NCBI GenBank assembly: GCA_002720375.1
Contig: PBIE01000025.1
Location: forward strand, 4,795 to 41,095
Source of the DNA: Crocinitomicaceae bacterium
Lineage (GTDB): Bacteria > Bacteroidota > Bacteroidia > Flavobacteriales_D > Sanyastnellaceae
Reading direction: 5' to 3'
DNA: 36,301 nucleotides
The notes under the pieces are model-generated. The model did not search any database, was not told where the DNA came from, and worked only from the letters and a program-made list of their open reading frames with translations. Positions 16,957-25,278 of the stretch are shown piece after piece. Made by a program: the position numbers and the translations under genes. Position 1 is the stretch's first letter; every line of letters starts with the position of its first letter.

Positions 16957-18216
16957 TCAGACGTTTAAAATTCGTGACGCGATGGATTTGGCAGCACCTA
17001 AGTTGTCGAGAATCCAGTCTGCCCCCGCTTTTCCTTCCTTCTCTGGTGGTGCATCCGACATCCATAAATCGACCGTCCGTATCATCTCATGTGGAGATGG
17101 ACAGACTGTAAGGGCTCCGATGGATTGCAGCGATTGGATTTCACGAAATCCTCCAATGTTCGGCCCAACTGCCATGGGCAAACCAAAAACTGCTGGTTCT
17201 AAAGTGTTGTGCACACCGGAACCCCAGCCCCCACCGACAATGGCGGCGTGTCCCAAGGCGTAGGTGTGTTTCAAGACGCCCATCTCATCGAGGATGAGCC
17301 CGTCTGAAGGGGGAATGGGGCAGTCGAGATATTGGGTTGATCGGGGGAAACCCGATTCAGAGGCCCAGTTGCGGGCAGTTTGACCTTGGACTTCGTGGGG
17401 CGCGCAGAGCAAGCACCAGCCAGAGGCCGAAAGCCTTGGGATAAGTTTTCGTAAGACCTTCCACTCCTCCGGCCATACACTGCCCGTCACAAGCATTTTG
17501 CGGTTGCCCATCCAATGGGCAATTTGGTCGAGCTTGGCTTGGACGGCTTGAGAAGGCTCCATGTGAAAGGTGTCGCGGACACGGTCCATTCTCGGGTCAC
17601 CAGCTACCTCTGCATGGATGCCGAACTTTGCAATCACACCGGCAGATGCCGAATCCTGCACCAAAACAGACGTAAACCGGGCCATTTTCTTGCGAATCCA
17701 TCGGCCCCAAATGTTGGCGGGGTGCCGATTGGCATCGAAGCGGGCCGCAATCAGGTGAATTTTAGCTCCTTCCGAAAGGCGGGACTCCAGAAGGTTGGGC
17801 CATAATTCATACTTGATGAGAACGGTGTCCGACGCTGGCAAAATTTTGTGGAACAGCCGCATATTTTCAGCGGTGTCGAAGGGCAGGTAGTCAACATGAT
17901 CCGCTGTGTTGGCCGGGACAGATTCAACACCAGAGGGTGAAAAGAACGTGAGCAAAATGGGCCTGTCGGGCACCCGTTCGCGAAGGGCGGACATCACTGG
18001 GGCTCCTTGTTCAAATTCCCCGAGTGACGCGCAGTGGATGTGAATCCATTTACCCGGACGCTTTTTTTCTGCGGCCTGAACCGCATACGAGAGGCGCTCT
18101 GGCCAACCCCGCCTGCCGGTCAAGGACTGCCTCGCTTTTCGGTGCCCCAGTATGGAGGCGGCATTCAGCCCAAAAAGAAAGACCCTCAGTCCTATGGCGT
18201 AGAGTGCCCCAGCCAT
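16957..18216 (-). CDS. waaA: 3-deoxy-D-manno-octulosonic acid (Kdo) transferase
   Basis: A 419-residue inner-membrane-anchored GT-B glycosyltransferase that adds Kdo from CMP-Kdo to the lipid A precursor on the cytoplasmic face. An N-terminal hydrophobic anchor (about residues 3-22) is followed by the acceptor domain with the likely catalytic Glu67 in CASLGEFEQG. Next come LTFFSPSG and IKYELWPNLL, and the C-terminal donor-site stretch GGGWGSGVHNTLEPAVFGLP. All are typical of KdtA/WaaA. The ORF track begins at a TTG (18219); the ATG at 18216 is preferred and overlaps the preceding stop by one base (TGATG). It is the last gene of a three-gene unit with two barrel-like proteins. Confidence 0.94.
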   Translation of the reverse strand: MAGALYAIGLRVFLFGLNAASILGHRKARQSLTGRRGWPERLSYAVQAAEKKRPGKWIHIHCASLGEFEQGAPVMSALRERVPDRPILLTFFSPSGVESVPANTADHVDYLPFDTAENMRLFHKILPASDTVLIKYELWPNLLESRLSEGAKIHLIAARFDANRHPANIWGRWIRKKMARFTSVLVQDSASAGVIAKFGIHAEVAGDPRMDRVRDTFHMEPSQAVQAKLDQIAHWMGNRKMLVTGSVWPEEWKVLRKLIPRLSASGWCLLCAPHEVQGQTARNWASESGFPRSTQYLDCPIPPSDGLILDEMGVLKHTYALGHAAIVGGGWGSGVHNTLEPAVFGLPMAVGPNIGGFREIQSLQSIGALTVCPSPHEMIRTVDLWMSDAPPEKEGKAGADWILDNLGAAKSIASRILNV

Positions 18217-18989
18217 CAATAGAAGTAATCGACTGTGCTTCTGGATTCAAGTCGAAGAATCCATGCAGCAAAGATTCCCATGGCGCGATCGTTGCGGTTG
18301 ACTTGATCGACAGTCCCCGTATCGGCATTCCAAGACCGGCTGGGCTGCAGACGGCCGATCAAGGCTTCCAAACCAACTTGAAAGCGGGCTTGGCCATTCG
18401 AAGAATGATACTCCATTCCGATGCGTGGCGAGACAACCCATCCTCCGCTGAGCCGATCATATCCGCTCAGGTATGGCGCTTCCAATTGGGTGATGCGGTT
18501 TCCCCTGTTTTGAAAATGCACTTTGTGCTCCCAAAATCCGGCGGCCATTTCTGCAATAAAGCCCGTTTCAGGGTGACGCGCCCCAAGAGACCACTTTCTG
18601 CCGATTGTGGCCATAATCAAGGTGCCCCGTTGTTGAGGGGTGATCAATGCGATCCTGCCTTCGTTGTCGATGACATTGCCATTCGGGTCAACTAGGTTTT
18701 GGAGCAACCCCGGTTCGCGGACCTCAGATCCTGTCTGGAATCGATATTGTGCACCGTAACGCCAGCCTGAGTTTGCCGTTCTGCGCCATCCGATTCCCAC
18801 GGTGTTGGCAATTCCAAAGCGGTCGGCCAATTCGCCCCAAGGAACGTGAATGCCCGTGTGAAGGATGAGTTGGTGACCTGGTCTAGCGGCACTCCGCTGC
18901 CCGCTGTTCGGATCTTGAGCCATGGAAGCCAAGGCTGCCATCGTGAAGGCAATGGTGGGCAGAATGTTGCGATACACTAATGACATCAT
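18216..18989 (-). CDS. Putative outer-membrane beta-barrel protein
   Basis: A 257-residue protein with a signal peptide (MMSLVYRNILPTIAFTMAALASMAQ) and alternating strand-like segments with aromatic ends such as GIGWRRTANSGWRYGAQYRF. The segments GLLQNLVDPNGNVIDNEG and TPQQRGTLIM resemble a conserved Bacteroidota envelope family that I cannot name with confidence. The start is set at the ATG at 18989 (ATGA overlap with the previous gene); ATG 18986 is equally possible. The ORF track's earlier start lies inside the previous gene and lacks a signal peptide. Coupling to waaA suggests an envelope or LPS-related job, but this is inference. Confidence 0.7.
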   Translation of the reverse strand: MMSLVYRNILPTIAFTMAALASMAQDPNSGQRSAARPGHQLILHTGIHVPWGELADRFGIANTVGIGWRRTANSGWRYGAQYRFQTGSEVREPGLLQNLVDPNGNVIDNEGRIALITPQQRGTLIMATIGRKWSLGARHPETGFIAEMAAGFWEHKVHFQNRGNRITQLEAPYLSGYDRLSGGWVVSPRIGMEYHSSNGQARFQVGLEALIGRLQPSRSWNADTGTVDQVNRNDRAMGIFAAWILRLESRSTVDYFY

Positions 18990-19603
18990 AAAGGGAAGCT
19001 GAGTCCGACGAGAAATCCGCTCATCAGCGTGCCGCCGTCCATCTGAAGAAGGAAGGTCATGTCCTTGTATGTGTAGCGGCCTCCGATTTGTCCACTCAAT
19101 CCCGTGCCTCCAATGGCGCTCCCGTCGTAACTGCTCGGCGCGGGACCAGCCCCTGCCCATTTATAGCTGTGTGCGAACCAGCCTAAGGTGAGCCCGGCAA
19201 ACAAATCGAAGGGCGAAGGGGCGAGTTCAATAAAATGATAATTCCCTTGTAGGCCGACACCAAAATATTGATGGCTCCATGTCCCTGCTGAGCCATTTTC
19301 TCGACCCGATTGAAAGGTGCCGATGAGGGCGGCGGAAATGTGGTCATCTAGGGTCTGCTCGACACCGACAAACAAGGGCAGTCCTCTTGTACTCATGCCC
19401 AATCCGGCATTGATGAGGTCCCATCGCTGTCCGGATTGTATTCGCACTTGAGCGTCCACCGTATTTTCGAAGCCAAAGGACGTGCAGGTCAAAAATGCCA
19501 AAAACAAACCCATCCCGCCGGCACCAAAAAGTCTATAAAAAGTAAGAAAATGACGATTGAAAGCCTTAAATTGAAGACGAAATTCTTTGGGGTGAAACGG
19601 CAT
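18986..19603 (-). CDS. Putative outer-membrane beta-barrel protein
   Basis: A 205-residue protein. After a long basic N-region comes a hydrophobic core (MGLFLAFLTCTSFGF) and a possible cleavage site after VDAQ. The rest is glycine-rich with alternating hydrophobic residues (GVGLQGNYHF, DLFAGLTLGWFAHSY, GLSGQIGGRY) and ends in FLVGLSFPL, a C-terminal pattern typical of barrels. The ATG at 19603 is preferred to the TTG start at 19624 in the ORF track. First gene of the unit with the second barrel-like gene and waaA; divergent from the arylsulfotransferase-like gene. No specific function is recognisable. Confidence 0.68.
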   Translation of the reverse strand: MPFHPKEFRLQFKAFNRHFLTFYRLFGAGGMGLFLAFLTCTSFGFENTVDAQVRIQSGQRWDLINAGLGMSTRGLPLFVGVEQTLDDHISAALIGTFQSGRENGSAGTWSHQYFGVGLQGNYHFIELAPSPFDLFAGLTLGWFAHSYKWAGAGPAPSSYDGSAIGGTGLSGQIGGRYTYKDMTFLLQMDGGTLMSGFLVGLSFPL

Positions 19604-19680
19604 TGATGTTTTTTTCTCTTTCAAGTTGGTCCCCCGAAGGTCGTTCTTGCCGGGCAGTTGGTGTGGATAGACTCAAAAAA

Positions 19681-21585
19681 ATGTTTCCAGAGGTGTCTTC
19701 AATCTGGGCAGCGGTGCTCTCGCTTTTTCTCATGGCAGCGGTTGGTCATGCAAGGGGGCAGGGCGTTGAGTTGCTTGGACTCAACGTGGAACTTGAGCCA
19801 GGCCAGCAATTTTCGCCAGGATGGATTCTGGCTGCACCAAGGTTCACTTCTAATCTAACCTTCCCATTCCTGGTTGATGAGGAGGGCATTGTCCGCTACA
19901 ATCAAAACCGACCGTACGAGGGCTTCAATTTTGATTTGCAGGATAACAACACCTTGGCTTGGTTTTCGAGTATAGATGGATGGTGGTATCAATTGGACAG
20001 TTCTCTCAATGTCTCCCAATTCATAGGGTATGTGGATGCAGATTTAGATTTTCACGACCTCGAGTTGAGGGACGATGGCACCAAGCTGCTCATGGGTAAA
20101 GAGGTCGTCACCATGGATGTCATCGATAGCGTCCCAGATGCGAGTGATTCGATGCGGTCTGTGCTTGACTGTCTTTTGCAAGAGTTGGACGAGAGCGGTA
20201 ACGTCATTTGGAGTTGGCGAGCGTCTGAACACATCCCCCCCACTTTCTGTGCGCACTGCAACTGGGAGATGCCATTCATTGATGCTTACCATCAAAACTC
20301 ATTCGAGACCCAAGACAATGGAGATATTTTACTCTCTATTCGCAACATGGACATGGTTGTTCTGATTGATAAACTAACGGGAGACCTTGTTTGGCAATTG
20401 GGGGGAGCTGCGAGCGACTTTGTTTTCACGGATGAGAATGGAGCCTTTGCACAGCAACATGACGCCCACCTGCTAGAGGACAACCGTCTGCTCCTTTTTG
20501 ACAATGCCTCCGGAAGTTCACCCCTCACCTCGAGGGGCGCAGAATACATTCTGGATTATGAAGCTGGAACCGCTTCGCTTCTGGCCACATGGCCTCATCC
20601 ACATGGCAGTTTTGCAGGCTCTCAGGGCAGCATCCAACGCTTAGACGGGGGCGGGACCCTCATAGGCTGGGGAACTGCAGGGTCTGAACAGTTCAATGGG
20701 GGGATGGTGTCCGAATACTCGGCTTCTGGGGCGCTCAGGGGGAGCATCTACTTCCCCGAGAATTATTGGAGTTACAGGGCCAGGAAAGTTCCGTTGGGCC
20801 AATTGCCTCTTCACACAGGTTGCGCCAACCCCGTTGCCTGCAACTACAATGATCAGGCAATCGTCGAGGAAGCATGCACAATAGTTGGGACAGAGTGTGA
20901 CGATGGGAATCCTTGCACCTTCGTGGACAAAGTCAACCCGGAATGTGAGTGTGAAGGCGAGTTGTCCGAGTCAGACCCTAGTGGGAGCCAATGCACCGAC
21001 CCCATGGCAATCAATTACAACCCCTGTTCTTCGGTAATATTTGATAATGAGAGTTGTCAATACCAAGTGGAATTTCGGGTGGATGCCACACAGATGAACT
21101 CTGTGCCGGATACTGTGGAAATTGTCTTGTCTGGTTTGGAACCCTTCCTATTTGAGCCTGGAGGATTTGGTACATGGAAGGGCAGCTTGGTTTTGGGAAG
21201 CGGGTTCTGGACTTACGAATTTTGGATTGACGGTTTGACAGATGGTGAGCCAAGGCAGTTGGACCTGAGTTGGCCTGTCGTTTGGGACGGGGAGGTTGTC
21301 AGAGCATGCTTGGGTCTGCCGGAGTCACTGTGTCCAGGGTGCAACGACCCGGACGACTTGGCATTCTCACCTTTTGTTTCTGGGGACTCCCTTTGCGGAT
21401 TGGGCCTTGGTTTGGGTTGCACCCAATCAGGAGCGGTGAATTTCAACCCTGGTGCTTTTTTTGATGATGGTGGGTGTCAGTTCGACATTACCCCAGATTG
21501 CCAGCAGGATTTAAATGGAGATGGACTAATTGGCGTCGCTGATATTCTAGAGGTATTGACCTACTTCGGTGTAATCTGCGATTGA
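19681..21585 (+). CDS. Secreted arylsulfotransferase-family (ASST-like) protein with Cys/Asp repeats and dockerin-like C-terminus
   Basis: A 634-residue protein. The signal peptide is MFPEVSSIWAAVLSLFLMAAVGHARGQ. About residues 30-380 resemble the arylsulfotransferase/beta-propeller family: HDLELRDDGTKLLMG, QELDESGNVIWSW, LIDKLTGDLVWQLGG and QQHDAHLLEDNRLLLFDN. The last is the region of the conserved His in this family. The C-terminal third contains diverged GCTDxxACNYD-type repeats and a Cys-rich piece (ECDDGNPCTFVD), then ends in one dockerin-like loop (DLNGDGLIGVADILEVL) and FGVICD. The ORF track start at 19603 (TTG) is less likely than the ATG at 19681, which gives a normal signal peptide. 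Sulfotransfer is a family inference only; many members are uncharacterised. It ends 25 bases inside the convergent response regulator gene. Confidence 0.78.
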   Translation: MFPEVSSIWAAVLSLFLMAAVGHARGQGVELLGLNVELEPGQQFSPGWILAAPRFTSNLTFPFLVDEEGIVRYNQNRPYEGFNFDLQDNNTLAWFSSIDGWWYQLDSSLNVSQFIGYVDADLDFHDLELRDDGTKLLMGKEVVTMDVIDSVPDASDSMRSVLDCLLQELDESGNVIWSWRASEHIPPTFCAHCNWEMPFIDAYHQNSFETQDNGDILLSIRNMDMVVLIDKLTGDLVWQLGGAASDFVFTDENGAFAQQHDAHLLEDNRLLLFDNASGSSPLTSRGAEYILDYEAGTASLLATWPHPHGSFAGSQGSIQRLDGGGTLIGWGTAGSEQFNGGMVSEYSASGALRGSIYFPENYWSYRARKVPLGQLPLHTGCANPVACNYNDQAIVEEACTIVGTECDDGNPCTFVDKVNPECECEGELSESDPSGSQCTDPMAINYNPCSSVIFDNESCQYQVEFRVDATQMNSVPDTVEIVLSGLEPFLFEPGGFGTWKGSLVLGSGFWTYEFWIDGLTDGEPRQLDLSWPVVWDGEVVRACLGLPESLCPGCNDPDDLAFSPFVSGDSLCGLGLGLGCTQSGAVNFNPGAFFDDGGCQFDITPDCQQDLNGDGLIGVADILEVLTYFGVICD

Positions 21586-22292
21586 TTGGTTTCGTTTCGT
21601 GCGGGCCCATCCAATCTGAATCCCACCCCGTGCAGTGTTTCGAGACGAACGGAGGGGTCGGCTTTGAGAATTTTCCGCAAGCGTGCAATGTAGACGTCCA
21701 TGCTCCTTCCGATAAAGTATCCCGAGTCTCCCCAAACCAGCCGCCCAATAAGGTCTCGTTCGGTCGTTCTTCCTTCTCGCTGGATGAGCAACTTGAGCAC
21801 ATCTCCCTCTTTTCGGGTGAGCTTTTTTTCTCCGCCGGGCCAGCATAGCACGTAGGTATCCCGGTCGAGTGTAAAGGCTCCGATGCTGAGCAGACGGACA
21901 TGGGTGTCGGTCGTGGGTTCGGACCGTTTTAGCAGGCTGCCGATTCGAAGCAGCAGCTCTTCATTGTGAAAGGGCTTAATAACATAGTCATCCGCCCCGG
22001 CGCGCAATCCGCGGACCCTGTCTTCTATGCGATCCCGAGCAGTGAGGAGAAGAATCGGAAGGGCGGGCGAAATTTTTCTGAGGTCTTCAGTTAGAGCGAA
22101 CCCGTCACGACCGGGAAGCATGATGTCGAGGACGGCCAGGTCGATTGGGTTGGCATGATATGCGGGCAGTGCTTCGCGACCGTCGCGAATCAGCGTAACG
22201 GCATAGCCCTCCATTCGCAGCAAGTCGTGGACAATAAGGCCAAGAGTGGGGTCGTCTTCGACAAGGAGGATATGTCGTTGTGTGGCGCTCAT
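21561..22292 (-). CDS. OmpR/PhoB-family response regulator
   Basis: A 243-residue regulator. The receiver domain (about residues 7-120) has the acidic pair in VEDD, phospho-acceptor D56 in VLDIMLPGRDG, T84 in LLTARD and K106 in VIKPF. A winged-helix DNA-binding domain (about 135-230) contains RKEGDVLKLL, SMDVYIARLRKIL and the terminal hairpin TLHGVGFRL. Its ATG overlaps the stop of the sensor kinase gene (ATGA), so they are a cognate pair. The 3' end overlaps the convergent ASST-like gene by 25 bases. The target genes are unknown. Confidence 0.94.
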   Translation of the reverse strand: MSATQRHILLVEDDPTLGLIVHDLLRMEGYAVTLIRDGREALPAYHANPIDLAVLDIMLPGRDGFALTEDLRKISPALPILLLTARDRIEDRVRGLRAGADDYVIKPFHNEELLLRIGSLLKRSEPTTDTHVRLLSIGAFTLDRDTYVLCWPGGEKKLTRKEGDVLKLLIQREGRTTERDLIGRLVWGDSGYFIGRSMDVYIARLRKILKADPSVRLETLHGVGFRLDGPARNETNQSQITPK

Positions 22293-23563
22293 GAAGTCCG
22301 GTCGGGAAGTTCAATGACAAAGCGGCTGCCACCGCCTTCTCTTTGAGCACAGTATATGCGGCCGCCATGTCCTTCCACGATGGACCGCGCATAGTGCAAT
22401 CCCAGCCCAAACCCCTTCACGTCATGCCGGTCTCCTGTGGGGACACGGTGAAATCGATCGAAGATGCGCTCAGCTTCTTCTTCGGGCACCCCGATGCCGC
22501 GGTCCGCCACCGTGATGTGCCATCGACCGTGGGCTTCCGGCCGGCATTGAAGGCTTACTTCGACATCGGGGGGGGCATCGCCAGAGTAGCGGATGGCATT
22601 GTCAATTAGGTTCATGAGCACGCCGTCCAAATGGGTGATGTCGCCCACGAAATCGACAGGGTTGGAATCTTCCGGTACGGAGACAGTCAGTTTGCCCTCC
22701 ATTCGTTCCACAGTGGGCAGGGCCGATTCTACACCTCTAATTGCCCATTGGCGCAGGTCGATGGGGTCTGTGGCCAGCCGCACGTCGCCCTTTTCCATGG
22801 TGGCCATTTCCATAACCTTGTTCACCTGTCGTCGCATTCGGCCATTCTCGGACAGGATGAGGTCGAGGTAGCGTCTCCGGGCTTTCGCGTCCCCGCCGAT
22901 TTCGTCGCGTTGTAGCAACTGTGCTCCCGATTCGATGGATGCGATTGGGGTCTTGAACTCGTGTGTCATGTTGTTGATGAAGTCCTCACGAACCTCAGAC
23001 AACCGTTTTTGTCGCAGGACAATGACAACAGCATACACGAAGGTCCCCAAAACGAGAAGCTGCAAGACGCTGGCCAAAAGCCACCTGTCTAAGCTCATCA
23101 GAATGTCTGCCCTCCGCTCGGGGAAGCGAATGCCGAAATAGTGACCATCCCGATCAAATCTGGGCGGCATTGTCCCTTGTGATTCGGTTCCACCCACATG
23201 TCCCCCATAGACGATGCTGTCGCTGAAGCAGTCATAAATGGCATAGTCGAAGGGAGAATCAAGGGCTGCCCGTTCGAAGGACTCCCGGAGAAGGGCCTCG
23301 AGAAGGAAGGGGTGGAGCGTGTCGTTCAGGTTGGCCACGAAGGCGTTGGAGGCCTGTTGGCGCACGGGTTCTACCACCGCGCTGTCTCCACGCATCGCCT
23401 GAACTCGATCAACGACCTCCGTGAGCGCAATGACGACGCGGTCATTGAACTCTCGCTCCCTAAGGTCGACGGCCTGTCGAAGCCAGATAAGCTGGAGCAC
23501 CAGCGTGCCGCAGATGGACAGCAGGCCGGTCAGGATGAGAAGTCGGATTCGGCTTCGTGACAC
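22289..23563 (-). CDS. Sensor histidine kinase
   Basis: A 424-residue membrane kinase starting with GTG; no earlier in-frame start is available. TM1 is about residues 7-27, an extracytoplasmic sensing region spans about 30-160 with no recognised domain, and TM2 is about 162-184. The dimerisation/phosphoacceptor box has H201 in MTHEFKTPIASIESGAQLL. The ATPase domain shows the N box (NLIDNAIRYSG, around 318-328), DRGIGVPEEEAERIFDRF and GFGLGLHYARSIVEGHGG. It is a standard HisKA/HATPase_c sensor and is translationally coupled to the response regulator. The signal sensed cannot be read from the sequence. Confidence 0.93.
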   Translation of the reverse strand: MSRSRIRLLILTGLLSICGTLVLQLIWLRQAVDLREREFNDRVVIALTEVVDRVQAMRGDSAVVEPVRQQASNAFVANLNDTLHPFLLEALLRESFERAALDSPFDYAIYDCFSDSIVYGGHVGGTESQGTMPPRFDRDGHYFGIRFPERRADILMSLDRWLLASVLQLLVLGTFVYAVVIVLRQKRLSEVREDFINNMTHEFKTPIASIESGAQLLQRDEIGGDAKARRRYLDLILSENGRMRRQVNKVMEMATMEKGDVRLATDPIDLRQWAIRGVESALPTVERMEGKLTVSVPEDSNPVDFVGDITHLDGVLMNLIDNAIRYSGDAPPDVEVSLQCRPEAHGRWHITVADRGIGVPEEEAERIFDRFHRVPTGDRHDVKGFGLGLHYARSIVEGHGGRIYCAQREGGGSRFVIELPDRTS

Positions 23564-23663
23564 ACGGCCAATTTACGGGTTCGCCTCGGGCCATTCCGAC
23601 TCTTATGGAGCGCGTTACTTTGGGTGGATGTTGTAGTTTCGATGCGTGACGATTCAAGCCTTC

Positions 23664-24473
23664 ATGTCTCCCAATAAAAGCCACATGGCTAGGTGGATGA
23701 CTTTGGTCCTCATTTGCGCCGCTTGCCCCGCGGTTTCGGCTCAGTCGGCCATCGAGGTCGGCGGCTTATATCAGGGCGAAAATCTTTTGGTGGTCAATGA
23801 GACCAATCCAGACGGCGTGGGCTTTTGTTGTTATGAGGTGAGGGTCAATGGCCAAGTGACGGCCGACCAAGTGAACTCTCATGCATTTGAAATCGACCTG
23901 CGGAGCCACGGGATAGCCCTTGGAAAGGGGGTTGCCATCCGGTTGCTTCACCGTGCTGGGTGTGCCCCGAGAATCCTGAATCTCGAGGTCATCACCCCTT
24001 CCCCTGGGTTCGAGCTTGTCGAATTCAAAGCCAATCCCACTGGCGAGGTGTTTTGGGTGACCTCTGAGGAGCGGGGAAGAATGCCCTACGTCTTGCAGCA
24101 ATTCAAGTGGGGGAAATGGGTGGATGTGGTCCGCATCGATGGGCTCGGGGGACCAGGCCAACGACACTATAAAACTCAGTTCAAGCCGGTCCGAGGAGAG
24201 AATGTTTTGCGGTTGACTCACCTCGGCCCCGATGGCGCCTTGGAGATTAAAGGAGAGGCCCGATTCACTTCAGATGCCCCGCCGGTAACGTTCGATTACG
24301 ACCACAAATCCCAGACAATCACATTCAGCGAAGAGACCCAATATGAGGTGGTCGATGCATTCGGCACAGTTGTGTTGCAAGGCCATGGCGCAGACGTCAT
24401 TCTTCGCTATCTTGCACGCGGCGAGTATTTCGTCAATTGCGGCGCGCGGTCTGACACCATTAAGAAGCGCTGA
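23664..24473 (+). CDS. Secreted hypothetical protein
   Basis: A 269-residue protein of unknown function. The N-terminus holds a signal peptide (MARWMTLVLICAACPAVSAQ after a short leader). The mature part begins IEVGGLYQGENLLVVN and looks all-beta, with a cysteine pair in GVGFCCYEVRVNG and further single Cys at RAGCAPR and VNCGAR. The C-terminal region (TFDYDHKSQTITFS ... LARGEYFVNCG) resembles the carbohydrate-free beta-sandwich ends of many Bacteroidota exported proteins. The start at ATG 23664 is preferred to the GTG at 23646 in the ORF track; ATG 23685 is also possible. It lies 43 bases before the DUF4290 gene. Confidence 0.7.
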   Translation: MSPNKSHMARWMTLVLICAACPAVSAQSAIEVGGLYQGENLLVVNETNPDGVGFCCYEVRVNGQVTADQVNSHAFEIDLRSHGIALGKGVAIRLLHRAGCAPRILNLEVITPSPGFELVEFKANPTGEVFWVTSEERGRMPYVLQQFKWGKWVDVVRIDGLGGPGQRHYKTQFKPVRGENVLRLTHLGPDGALEIKGEARFTSDAPPVTFDYDHKSQTITFSEETQYEVVDAFGTVVLQGHGADVILRYLARGEYFVNCGARSDTIKKR

Positions 24474-24516
24474 CAACAGCCTCAGCGGCCGACCAAACTT
24501 TCAAGTCCACATCGAC

Positions 24517-25158
24517 ATGCCCACTTTTCCCGCTACGACGGCCTTTGATGGCTTGACCTACAACAGCCGACGCACAGACATTGTCATTCCTGAATATGGA
24601 AGGGTTGTCCACGAAATGGTGGCCCATTGCATTGGAATCGAAGAACGGGAAGAGCGCAACAAATGCGCTGCTGCCATTGTGAGTGTCATGCGCACCCTCG
24701 TCCCAGGGTCGAAGGAAATGACCGACCACGAGGAGAAGCTTTGGGGCCATCTCTACGTCATGGCCGACTGGAAATTGGACGTCGACGGTCCTTTTCCACC
24801 ACCCGCGAGGCCAGAGGAAGACCCCGGCCCTGAGAAGCTGGCATATACTCAAATTGGGAAACGGCCATCGTTCTATGGCCGAATCGTAGAGGACCTCATT
24901 GCCAAGGCCATTGAGATGCCGGAAGGGGAGGAGCGCGCTGCGTTGTCCATGATGATTGCCAACCTGTTAAAGCGGCAATACCTCACATGGAATAAGGGCG
25001 CTGTGGAAGACGCACTTATTCGTGCCCAATTGCGTGAAATGTCGGGCGGGGCCTTGGATGTGCCCGCGGAGAAGGAATTGGTTTCCTCGAGCGAGATATT
25101 AAAAAGCAAGCGGAAGACATCCAACAATTTCCGCAACCGCGGCAAGCGCAAGCGCTGA
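24517..25158 (+). CDS. DUF4290 family protein
   Basis: A 213-residue cytoplasmic protein of a Bacteroidota-specific family without an assigned function. The family core is clear: LTYNSRRTDIVIPEYGR, IEEREERNKCAAAIVSVM and KLWGHLYVMADWKLDVDGPFP. The C-terminal tail is very basic (KSKRKTSNNFRNRGKRKR), which would allow nucleic-acid binding, but that is a guess. The true start is the ATG at 24517 (MPTFPATTAFDG); the ORF track start at 24343 lies inside the previous gene. It sits directly upstream of murA, a neighbourhood I recall as common in this phylum, hinting at a shared transcript. Confidence 0.88.
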   Translation: MPTFPATTAFDGLTYNSRRTDIVIPEYGRVVHEMVAHCIGIEEREERNKCAAAIVSVMRTLVPGSKEMTDHEEKLWGHLYVMADWKLDVDGPFPPPARPEEDPGPEKLAYTQIGKRPSFYGRIVEDLIAKAIEMPEGEERAALSMMIANLLKRQYLTWNKGAVEDALIRAQLREMSGGALDVPAEKELVSSSEILKSKRKTSNNFRNRGKRKR

Positions 25159-25278
25159 GTTAATGCCCATTCGATTGCATGGCCGGGCCTCCCCGACCTG
25201 TTGTCGAAAACAACGTCTGGTCATGGTTACAGAGGCCTTCCCCTGCACCACCTTGGGGGCCAAACCTCTGACCTAACC

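Noticed and set aside
10924-21585. Cellulosome locus, because of the dockerin-like loops
   Set aside because: No cohesin, scaffoldin or glycoside hydrolase is present; the loops are attached to a protease, an ASST-like protein and a small unknown protein.
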